NCBI GenBank assembly: GCA_022393335.1
Contig: JAJEKB010020989.1
Location: 1,336,141 to 1,400,140 of the forward strand
Direction of reading: 5' to 3'
DNA length: 64,000 nt
From: Macrotrachela quadricornifera
Taxonomy: Eukaryota; Rotifera; Eurotatoria; Philodinida; Philodinidae
The stretch's first letter is position 1, and every line of letters starts with the position of its first letter. Of this stretch, positions 55,357-64,000 are shown piece after piece. The notes under the pieces were generated by a model. The model made no database searches. It had not been told where the DNA came from and saw only the letters and a list, made by a program, of their open reading frames with translations. Both the position numbers and the translations under genes were made by a program.

Positions 55357-57313
55357 ATAAAATTCTTAAGAAATCTGACAATGTTAATCGCTTTTATACT
55401 GATGAGCAGCAATAAGCAGAATAGATACGAATTCAACAGAAAAATCTGGAAGCTTCTCGTCCTTATCCCGCACCTAACGTGTATTACACAGTATAAAATG
55501 AAAACATAACTAGAGTCATTGGACAGCTGGACATGATATTTGATTCACTATCTAATTGTACAAAAAAGAAGGACAGTAAAATTTGATAGCACAGAAAGAA
55601 AAGTCACTAAGTGCATTTACTAGCAGTTTATTGTCCGTACGAAAGAGTATCTCGGTCAGTTTCCATGCAAAAACTGAATCACCTCGAATGTGTTAAACAT
55701 TATAACATGATATAAAATATAGGAGAAAAAGAATAGAAGAACAAATGTTATAATTTGTTGTTATATTTGTCTAAGACACTTAATGTGCATACTTGCTAAC
55801 AAACATAGAACTGACATTAGCATAATACCCATGTCACCAGTTTTTTGACAACTACCTCGCGATTATCGTAGTTCGTACTGACGCATAGGGGTATACAAAG
55901 AGGTGACACAAGCACTCTAGCTCATTTTCACTTTTTACAGTGAGAAAGATACTTCATTTATTTTTCTAAAGAATAAAGGTCAGTGCCAGGGTGTATTGAA
56001 TAATCAATACAAATATCTAATTACTAGATAGATGATTATTAATTTTTTATTAATTTGTTATTTCTTTATTTCTTTAGAAAATGCTGAAATTGACTGCACG
56101 TAATCTCTTACAAGTGCAATTTTTTTCATCGCAGCTGCGGCACAGTTTGATTGCAGTTGAACACATGGATAAGAATGGTATTTAATTTGCTTTGGCCAAA
56201 TAGTTTTTCAATGAATTTCTCAGGTTGAATAATAATTGAAGTACTACATTCGATTAAATATTTCAATAAAAATAAAAATATATAAAAGAAAAGATAGATA
56301 TTCTAATATAAATTTATTAACGACGATGAGCTGTAAAAGTTTTTGAGATTTATATATGAATTCTTTTAAAAATTTTTATTATACTGTTCAATAATTCATC
56401 CATTTTTCTTTACAAGTAATGGAAAATATATTTTGATACGAATCCTTTTTCACCCTTCCATGTGCACACTTTTCAGCTTCATTATAACACACTATGACAG
56501 AATAAAGATGATTCATTGATTCTTATCTCCACGACTCTACATTTCAATATGCGAAGAGATGTTTTAAAGAGTTTCGTCAACACAACAAAGCATGATGTTT
56601 TATATCAACACTTTTCTTTACATTTTTCATACCATCAACAGTAATCGAACTTTAATGAATTTTTCGTTCATTGGTTATCAACGGATCTGTATGCTCATAT
56701 CTATAAAGAGAATGTTATTCAAGTGGCATACATCAATAATAATAAACATAAATATGATAACAAGTAGAAAAATCTGAAAAATATTTTAGATAAATTGAAA
56801 TCTTTTCATTCAACAGCTGCAAACTAGCGATATTAATCTATCTCTATTTTATACAATAACTATAAATGAATTATTTGTTTTTAAAGCAAAAAGAGATGTT
56901 TCTTTCTGTCATAGATAAATAGACAGGTATCTACAGTAGTATAATAAAGTATATGATAACCAACATCCTTACCATCACCCACATCTCGGTATGTTATATT
57001 GTTAAAAAATAAAGATATTATATGAAAAGACATGCAAAAACGTTATCTAAGTTATATACTTTTTATATCTATCATCTGATTATATTTTGTAAAATGCTTG
57101 AAAGAAATAAAAGATGTAATAATCGTAGGAAAAAAAAGTTATTATTTAATTTATCTTTACTTTTTAATAGTAAGGAATTGGTTCATATTTATTTCATGAC
57201 GTCAAATATAAATAAAATCATTATATAGTAAATAAAAAGATTTTATTTATATTTACTCTTTGTAGCAAGGAACAGTAAAGATAAATTAACATTTCTACTA
57301 TACAGTACATATA
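55357..57313. other. AT-rich intergenic DNA
   Basis: About 2 kb without a recognisable gene; short ORFs near 56,592 and 57,022 look random. The last few hundred bases should contain the promoter of the ADP-ribosyltransferase gene. Confidence 0.45.
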
Positions 57314-59878
57314 ATGGAAACAACGATAAAGTCAATAACTGCTACTGTATCGATAGAATCTGTGAGGATTAGACCAGCTCGACCATTATATGTTCGGATG
57401 CTTCCAAAGTTCTTCCTTCTCTGGTTGGACGAAAATATTGATGATATAAACAACGATATCTATCGTAACAACATCATAAAATTACGGCAAGTCGTTGATA
57501 CTGTTAATACATTCACTGATGTGAATGCTTGTATTAATTTCTTTACCAACATCAAAGAAGAGAAGACTTTTTTAATTGTTTCTGGAACACTTAGCCAAAT
57601 TGTGATTCCTATTGTTCACGACATTTCTCAAATACGTCTCGTTTACATCTTTGGTGAAAACGAATCTCATCATGAGCAATGGGCACAACAATGGTCTAAA
57701 GTGAAAGGTGTTTTCGCTGATATCACACCGATCTGTGAGGCACTTGAACAAGCTGTTCATGAATGTGATAAAAATATGCTTTCCATCAGCTTCGTTAAAA
57801 CAACTGATGGAGTCTTGAACAAAAATCTTGATCAACTTAACCAATCCTTTATGTATACACAAATATTGAAGGAAATCTTACTCACTATTGACTTCAAACA
57901 AACACACATCGACAAATTTCTTACATACTGTCGCAAACAGTTCAACTACAATAGTATTGAATTACAGAATGTTGAAAAACTATGTAGAGAATATCCTCAT
58001 CCTCAACCAATTTGGTGGTATACATATAATTGTTTTCTTTATTCCATGTTGAATAGAGCATTACGTATTATGGAAGTGGATCTTATTATTAATATGGGCT
58101 TCTTCATTCGAGACCTTCACTCAGACATCGTTACACTTCATTCCAAACAATACAGTGGACATCACCATTCAAATTCATTTACCGTTTTTCGTGGTCAAGG
58201 TTTATCTCCAACAGCCTTCGACGAATTAATTAAAACAAAAGGTGGATTAATGTCGTTCAATTATTTCTTGTCGACAAGTCTTGATCGAGCCGTATCTCTT
58301 GCCTTTGCCGAAAGTAATCAGTATAATACTGATCTAATAGGCGTACTCTTTGAAATAACTATCAATCCATCAATATCGTCTACTGCTTTTGCCAACATCA
58401 GTGATGTCAGTTATTATCAGGGAGAAAAAGAAATACTCTTCTCGATGCATTCTGTCTTTCGTATTGGACAGATCAAACAAATTGGTGGAGATGATTGTCT
58501 TTGGCAGGTAGAATTAACATTGACCAATGACAATGATTCTCATCTTAATTCTTTAATTGAAAGTATCCGAGAAGAGACATTTCCAAACGAAGAAGGATGG
58601 AGTCGACTTGGTAGATTACTGCTAAAATTAGGTCATTTTAATAAGGCTGAAGAATTATATGAAATCCTACTTCAACAGGCAACGGATAATGGTGAAAAAG
58701 CACATTTATATCATATGCTCGGAGTCGCTAAGAACTATCAAGAAAAACATGTAGAAGCTATTGAATTTTATGAAAAATCAATTGAAATTAAACAAAATAT
58801 TCTCTTTCCAATTCAATCTGATTTAGCTACTTCTTATAATAATATTGGAAGTGTGTATGACAATATGGGCAAGTACTCGGAAGCACTTTTATATTATCAA
58901 AAAGGGCTTGTTATCAAACAAAAAACTCTTTTTTCAAATCATCCTAGTTTGGCCACTTCTTATAATAATATCGGTTTAGTTTATGACAACATGGGTAACA
59001 ACTCGAAAGCAATTTCATATTACGAAATGGCACTTGAAATCTATCAAAAAACTCTTCCTCTAAATCATCCTAAATTTGCAACTTCGTATAATAACATTGG
59101 ATCAGTATATGAAAACATGGGTGATTACTCAAAAGCACTTTCATATTATGAAAAAGATTTTGAAATATGTCAGAAAACTCTTCCTCCAAATCATCCCAAT
59201 TTAGCAACTTCTTATAACAACATCAGTCTAGTATATAAAAAGATGGGCCAATACTCGAAAGCAGTTTCATCTTATGAAAAAGCACTCGAAATTAAACAAA
59301 AAACTCTTCCTTCAAATCATCCTAATTTGATAACTTCTTACAACAACATCGGAAATATCTATAATAGTATGGGTGAATATTCGAAAGCACTCATATCTTA
59401 TGAAAAAGCACTTGAGATCAAAGAAAAACGTCTTTCTCCAAATCATCCTCATTTGGCTACCTCTTATAACAACATTGGTTTGGCCTATGATAACATGGGT
59501 GAAAAATCTAAAGCACTTTCATATTATGAAAAAGCACTTGAAATATATCAAATAACTCTTCCTTCAAATCATTCCAGTTTGGCGACTTCTTATAACAATA
59601 TTGGATTGATATATGATAGCATGGGCGAATACTCAAAAGCTCTATCATATTATGAAAAAGACTTTGAAATATGTCAAAAAAGTCTTCATCCAAAACATCC
59701 TGAATTGGCTACTTCTTATAACAATATCGGAAATGTATATAGCAAGTTGGAAGAATATTCGAAAGCACTTTCATTTTATGAATGTGCTCTTGATATTTTA
59801 CAACATTCAGTAACTGAAAATCATCCTAATCTTCTGACTTTAAAAGAGAGTATCGAATATGTTAAAAAGAAGTTGTAA
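57314..59878 (+). CDS. ADP-ribosyltransferase (R-S-E class) fused to TPR repeats
   Basis: An 854-aa single-exon protein without signal peptide. Residues about 40-190 form an N-terminal domain that I do not recognise. Residues about 210-410 are an arginine-specific mono-ADP-ribosyltransferase fold with all three motifs: R293 in FRGQG, S320-T321-S322 in FLSTSLDRAVSLAFA, and E371-K-E373 in GEKEILF (the ExE loop whose second Glu is catalytic). From about 427 come two general TPRs, then eight 42-residue kinesin-light-chain-type TPRs (from about 502) with the pattern HPxLATSYNNIG ... YSKALSYYEKALEI. It would transfer ADP-ribose from NAD+ to a protein bound by the TPRs. This fusion is abundant in bdelloids. 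Intracellular location is inferred. Confidence 0.9.
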   Translation: METTIKSITATVSIESVRIRPARPLYVRMLPKFFLLWLDENIDDINNDIYRNNIIKLRQVVDTVNTFTDVNACINFFTNIKEEKTFLIVSGTLSQIVIPIVHDISQIRLVYIFGENESHHEQWAQQWSKVKGVFADITPICEALEQAVHECDKNMLSISFVKTTDGVLNKNLDQLNQSFMYTQILKEILLTIDFKQTHIDKFLTYCRKQFNYNSIELQNVEKLCREYPHPQPIWWYTYNCFLYSMLNRALRIMEVDLIINMGFFIRDLHSDIVTLHSKQYSGHHHSNSFTVFRGQGLSPTAFDELIKTKGGLMSFNYFLSTSLDRAVSLAFAESNQYNTDLIGVLFEITINPSISSTAFANISDVSYYQGEKEILFSMHSVFRIGQIKQIGGDDCLWQVELTLTNDNDSHLNSLIESIREETFPNEEGWSRLGRLLLKLGHFNKAEELYEILLQQATDNGEKAHLYHMLGVAKNYQEKHVEAIEFYEKSIEIKQNILFPIQSDLATSYNNIGSVYDNMGKYSEALLYYQKGLVIKQKTLFSNHPSLATSYNNIGLVYDNMGNNSKAISYYEMALEIYQKTLPLNHPKFATSYNNIGSVYENMGDYSKALSYYEKDFEICQKTLPPNHPNLATSYNNISLVYKKMGQYSKAVSSYEKALEIKQKTLPSNHPNLITSYNNIGNIYNSMGEYSKALISYEKALEIKEKRLSPNHPHLATSYNNIGLAYDNMGEKSKALSYYEKALEIYQITLPSNHSSLATSYNNIGLIYDSMGEYSKALSYYEKDFEICQKSLHPKHPELATSYNNIGNVYSKLEEYSKALSFYECALDILQHSVTENHPNLLTLKESIEYVKKKL
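58817..59860 (+). repeat. 126-bp tandem coding repeats (TPR units)
   Basis: Eight consecutive 126-bp units each encode one 42-residue TPR. Neighbouring units share long near-identical stretches such as 'acttcttataacaa' and 'tcatattatgaaaaa'. This layout favours gain or loss of units by unequal exchange. Confidence 0.85.
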
Positions 59879-61420
59879 ATGATTTTTTAGTTTTTTTTTG
59901 TTTATTCGAGAGTTAAGTTTTACTTAGATAGGAGTCTTTTAGTGGAAAAGAAACATGCATACACACACAGAAGCTTTGTCTTATTGGTTATACAAACAGA
60001 ACCATGCTCTTCAACCAGATCAACAATACATATAAAAGGTATGTACATATGTATATATCGTGAAAGAAACTTCTCGGTATTGTTTTACATATCTACAACA
60101 ATAAGAGTTTTTGTGAGTTGAATTAAAAAGAGTTATTCATAGACTGAAGAAAACAGTTGACTAGAAAAAAGTTTCTTCATAAATAAATACATATCGTCTA
60201 GTTTTGTGAAAACCACACGTTAACCATTGTTAATTGTGGTTAATTAACGGTCAATTTCATATTCGAATTTAAGTAGAAATTTATGAATTGAATGTGATGC
60301 ATCGTCATTATAGAATGAAAACAGAGAATATAATCTTTATGGTAACTGAAATGTATTTATATAGTAATGAAAGATAATTAATTAACCATACGTATCTGTA
60401 AACTATTAGACACTAACTTAGTTCCTCGTTATTGTGAACTGTTATTGTTTTAAATGAAAAACATCTATTATAATTTCTCTATCGTCTTATATTTGTTTTT
60501 AGATATTATTAGAATGAAGAAAAATATCAATACATATGAGAAAAGCAAAAATACAAAACTTACCACTAAAAAGAGAAATTTTCTACGACAAACGAAATTC
60601 TTCAAAAATTTCTTTTACTGTCAAAATCAAATTAATCACATGGCTTTCTTTTAGCATATGTATTACAAAAACTTAATTGTAACTTCTTGTTATATTTAAT
60701 TTTTCAACAGATATTTTTAATACATTCTAAAAACTCACGACTAAAGTAGTATTTTGAAAAAAACATAGGAGTGCTAAAATGAAATAAAATAACAGTAATA
60801 AGAGTAAAATGGTCTAAAATGAAAAAAAAGGCTTATTTGGTATAATCAATATTTTAAATTGCACTATCGTTATAATCCAATTGTGATGACCTACGACATT
60901 AATTACAATTAAAGATGTTTATAAATTTACAATAATAAATTTCGTTCCCCAATTGGTAGTAATGAAAGAGAAAGTGATAAGCTTTTCTATTTCATATTAA
61001 TTATAGATTTCATAGAATTTAAATAATTCATATGTAAAAGCTTTAATCGAACAAGTTTTTCCTAGAGTAGAGAATCATTGTCACAAGAGTTCTCTAGGAC
61101 ATTTATATAAAGTAAATGAAGATATTTAAATCAATAAATTTTGATACTATAATAATCTGTCTCTTCCTATCTTCTAACATAATGAAGAAAGTTTATATGT
61201 CAGAATATATGCATTCTATCAGAGACATGTGTATGTTATTCCCTTCTGATGATAACTTATCTATTATTTTTAATTGTAACCTTTTCAATTTTCTTAATTA
61301 TAAATGACGATTGAAGAAGATACAGATTCTATGGTGTTATTTTCTAGTTATCGAACTTCCTATGATAGTTATAAAATCTTTTCCAAATACTAAACTTCTA
61401 AATTTTTTCTGATATAAATA
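59879..61420. other. AT-rich intergenic DNA
   Basis: No recognisable gene; ORFs at 60,454 and 61,116 look random. Confidence 0.45.
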
Positions 61421-61976
61421 ATGATTTTCTTAATATTGTTTTTCTTCTTTGGTAAGAAAGATTTATATGAAGAGCTTGTTTTTTTTCGCTCCTTTATATA
61501 TATTTATTTTTTTCATTTAAAAAATAGGTTTTATTCAATATCTATCATCAATTCAATTTTATACATGTAATCAATTAGATCTTTTCTGTGCATTATCATT
61601 AGATTTTGATAATGGTGATGAAAGTAATGAAAATAGTATAGATATTATGACTTATGATTCTGATTATGTTTGTCAAGTAAAACTTTGAAAAGAAAAAAAA
61701 AATTTACTTTAAATTTTATCTAATTAGAATGAGTATTACTTTGATTCCAAAACTGGTGTAGAAAAATTAATTTTACGTGGGATAAAATTTTGTGAAGAAA
61801 TAAATGTAACTAATCATCGTACATATTGTTATAATACAGATAATTGTAATAAATGGATACCACCAATGTTAATACAAACTTTTATTTATTCAAATAATCC
61901 ATACTATTTACCTTTGATAATACTTATCTTTTTTTCTGTTTTTTTTCAATATCTTTTATTAGAAGATAGGTTTTGA
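61421..61976 (+). CDS. Small Ly6-like surface protein, three exons
   Basis: Exons 61,421-61,451, 61,528-61,676 and 61,728-61,976 with GT-AG introns of 76 and 51 nt join in phase to a 142-aa protein. It starts with a hydrophobic signal (MIFLILFFFFGFIQYLSS). The mature part has six cysteines and ends the domain with FCEEINVTNHRTYCYNTDNCN, whose CYNTDNCN is a reduced form of the Ly6/uPAR closing motif. A C-terminal hydrophobic tail (LPLIILIFFSVFFQYLL) suggests a GPI anchor or membrane anchor. It has fewer cysteines than the pair at 6.5 and 16.0 kb and no close sequence similarity to them. Confidence 0.65.
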
Positions 61977-62054
61977 AATGTCTATAAATAAACAGATTTT
62001 ATTAAAAATTAAAATAGATAAATATTTTTTTAACATAAATAGCCTATAATTTTT

Positions 62055-62556
62055 CCAAATCAGTGTCGTTTGATTTCATATTTATATCACAGATAGATCT
62101 TTGATTCTTTAACATACTCTGAAAATGGAAGTCATGTCGGTTGAGTATTGATTGAGAAAACAACATGTATGTCTTATACACTCATGCAGCAATGAAACGA
62201 AAGTTGATTGTTTCTCCACATATTTTCATTTTTCTTCTATTTCCACTAATATAGACTTTTGATGCTTATATGAGGTTTTTCAAGTTTCTTTCTTGCTACT
62301 AAAGTGTTTTTGGATCGAATTACTCGGAGAATGATTAGAGAAAATGTATAAAAACTGATGTTTTTTGAAATAAAAAAAATACGAAGTTCAACATAAAATG
62401 GATGAATTATCGTTTCACTGCTACATGAGTGTGTAAGACATACATGTTGTTTTCTCAATCAATACTCAACTTAAATGGCGAACATTTTCAGAGTATGTTG
62501 AGCAGTCAAAGATCTATCTATGATATAAATATGAAATTAAACAGCACTGATTTAGA
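62055..62556. mobile_element. Foldback MITE, about 500 bp
   Basis: Arms of about 150 bp: the left reads 'aaatcagtgtcgtttgattt' and the reverse complement of the right reads 'aaatcagtgctgtttaattt'. Similarity continues through 'atagatctttga' and 'acaacatgtatgtctta'. The ORF at 62,246-62,458 is not a gene. Target duplication not clear. Confidence 0.75.
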
Positions 62557-63060
62557 GAAATTATGAGGAAAACAAGATGCTGCGTTTGTTTTGACTAGAG
62601 GAATATATATATATATATATACAGAATGTAAGAAATATTCTAATGGTTATATTAAGTTACTATTAAATAGTGCTAAAAAATGTAATTGTGCAATCTCAAT
62701 TTCTGACAAGATATAGTCTATTCATAGCCAAAATATGGGTTCAAATGACATCCGACAATTGAATATGTATTCACGTATGCTTATAGTGCTTTTTTTTCAG
62801 TCTTTTGAAATATTTACACAGAAAATCTCAAGAAACACAAGTTTTTCTTTCTGATGTTCTCACTTTGATGTCAATATTTAATTCAATAAAGGTTTAACAT
62901 GATACGATTAAAGTTTTGTTTTATGGTGTTTTTATTTAATGTAAAGACTCAAATCATAATTATTAGTAAACAGATACTACAAAGATTACTTATAAAAAGC
63001 TTTAAAAGTCATATAACTGCTGATATAAATAAAAAAGTCTTATATTATTAAGCAGTTGTC
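62557..63060. other. AT-rich intergenic DNA
   Basis: An (AT)n run at about 62,604-62,622. It includes the 3' flank of the CD225-like gene. Nothing else seen. Confidence 0.4.
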
Positions 63061-63486
63061 TTAAATGTCATCTCTTAGTCGTTGTGTAAAAACAAATAAA
63101 TATACAAATATAGCAATTAAACCAATTACTCCCATTATTGTACATATAATATTAAACACCAGTGCCAAAGTACTCATTGTTCGAGCACCGTTAATATTGT
63201 TTTTTTTCTTTTTACTTCGACAGATAAGAGAAAATATCAATGGAAGAAAACCAGGTATAAGTCCACCAAGAAATATGCTGATGATAGACCATGCTAACCA
63301 GTCACGAACCTTTTGTATGTCCGGTTGTACACTGGGTGTTTGAGGATATTGATATGGCTGATAATAATAATTAGGAGGCACATAGAAAGGCGCAACTCCT
63401 TGTGATGGTGCAGTTGGAGGTGCTGTTGTAGGTACACTTGCAATTGCACCTTCCGTTTTAGATGGTTCGAGACTATAGTTATTCAT
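63061..63486 (-). CDS. CD225/dispanin (IFITM-like) family membrane protein
   Basis: 141 aa from the ATG at 63,486; the frame is open to 63,552, but those 22 residues are basic and Phe-rich and look like 5' UTR. The N-terminal half is rich in Pro, Tyr and Gln (PPNYYYQPYQYPQTP), as in many dispanins, and faces the cytoplasm. Then come the family's two hydrophobic segments: DWLAWSIISIFLGGLIPGFL, a short basic loop (CRSKKKKNNINGA) and TLALVFNIICTIMGVIGLIA. The loop has the Gly-Ala step typical of CD225. The family acts at membranes in fusion and trafficking; the role here is unknown. Confidence 0.75.
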   Translation of the reverse strand: MNNYSLEPSKTEGAIASVPTTAPPTAPSQGVAPFYVPPNYYYQPYQYPQTPSVQPDIQKVRDWLAWSIISIFLGGLIPGFLPLIFSLICRSKKKKNNINGARTMSTLALVFNIICTIMGVIGLIAIFVYLFVFTQRLRDDI

Positions 63487-64000
63487 AGCAGTACAATTTT
63501 GGATGCAATCAAAAGAAAAAAATTTTATTCTCTTTACAGAATTATACTTCACAATTATATATAAAGAGCATCAAAACGAATACCAGTATTTAGTTATGTT
63601 AATATTTAAATATGAATCAGATATTTGAGTAATAAATACAAAGATAAATGATCAAATTTTCTTATATTAGGTTCTTTAAGTTTGTCGATCTTAGTCAAAC
63701 AAAGCAATAACACCGATGGTAGAATAGAGATGACTTTGAGATATTAGTTTTCGATTGCACTTTTATTCTTTTTTTTTTCATATTAAATAATATTGAAAAT
63801 AGATTAACCAAATAAAATATGACTAGAAAAATGATATTTCAAATAAATATGATCACAATAATCCGAAAAACAACAATATCGTCATATTTTTTCACACTTG
63901 TTGCTGGTACGTGACTTATTTTAATATTGAAATAGATTTACATCATATCTGATTACTATTGATCTTCTAATGGTATTTTTAAGATTAAGTAATTTAGATG
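63487..64000. other. Upstream region of the CD225-like gene
   Basis: AT-rich with a poly(T) run near 63,770; no feature recognised up to the window edge. Confidence 0.4.

Noticed and set aside
59373..59813. Overlapping 60-66-codon ORFs within the TPR region on both strands
   Set aside because: They are alternative frames of the 126-bp coding repeats.
58817..59860. CRISPR-like array (regular repeat spacing)
   Set aside because: Units are contiguous, 126 bp long and encode TPRs in one open frame; there are no spacers.
62061..62549. hAT-type MITE reading (CAGTG ends with 8-bp duplication)
   Set aside because: The eight bases outside the CAGTG ends do not match as a direct repeat; they continue the inverted repeat.

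Overview
The window looks like nuclear DNA of a bdelloid rotifer (Adineta/Rotaria type). The grounds are: AT-rich DNA; genes that are intronless or carry introns of 51-76 nt; an arginine-type ADP-ribosyltransferase fused to kinesin-light-chain-like TPRs; a glutamate-gated channel with a potassium-channel GYG filter, as described for Adineta vaga AvGluR1; short interstitial TGTGGG tracts, the telomeric hexamer reported for bdelloids; several genes that look acquired from bacteria or fungi; and many low-copy, decayed transposons. No database search was possible, so all family names rest on motifs read by eye.

Layout. 1-17 kb is repeat-rich. It holds a dispersed non-coding repeat (family A), foldback elements, an orphan F-box exon, a tandemly duplicated Ly6-like GPI-anchored protein gene, and a full-length RTE/BovB-like LINE with an intact 1,011-aa ORF and an 11-bp target-site duplication. 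Next to these lie a mariner-type MITE and a decayed hAT transposase. 17.7-23.6 kb carries two divergent, intronless genes that look foreign: a secreted aldos-2-ulose-dehydratase-like protein (beta-propeller plus cupin) and a membrane GT2 polysaccharide synthase. 23.6-29.2 kb is a gene desert with one large imperfect foldback. 29-41 kb is the gene-rich core: the K+-filter glutamate receptor, a PPxY single-pass membrane protein, a three-exon gamma-butyrobetaine/trimethyllysine dioxygenase, an orphan GPCR without the usual DR(Y) and NPxxY motifs, and a secreted protein with a carbohydrate-binding-like C-terminus.

41-56 kb is a second transposon-dense block. A two-exon class-V aminotransferase (cysteine-desulfurase-like) gene is split by a 2.9-kb intron that carries a 620-bp palindrome and a family A repeat. 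Beyond it lie several MITEs, an unrecognised ~2.5-kb pseudogene, and facing pogo and piggyBac transposase pseudogenes separated by a Tc1-type MITE. 56-64 kb returns to genes: the ADP-ribosyltransferase-TPR protein, a small three-exon Ly6-like gene, another foldback element and a CD225/dispanin-family membrane protein.

There is no operon. The genes seem to act at the cell surface or in secretion (channel, GPCR, Ly6-like, CD225, GT2, two secreted proteins) or in metabolism (carnitine-pathway dioxygenase, PLP enzyme). The mix of transposons, telomere-like tracts and foreign-looking genes matches what is known of bdelloid subtelomeric DNA. Three points stand out: the channel with the potassium filter, the intact BovB-like LINE, and the aminotransferase whose catalytic lysine is the last codon before an intron that now holds a foldback element.
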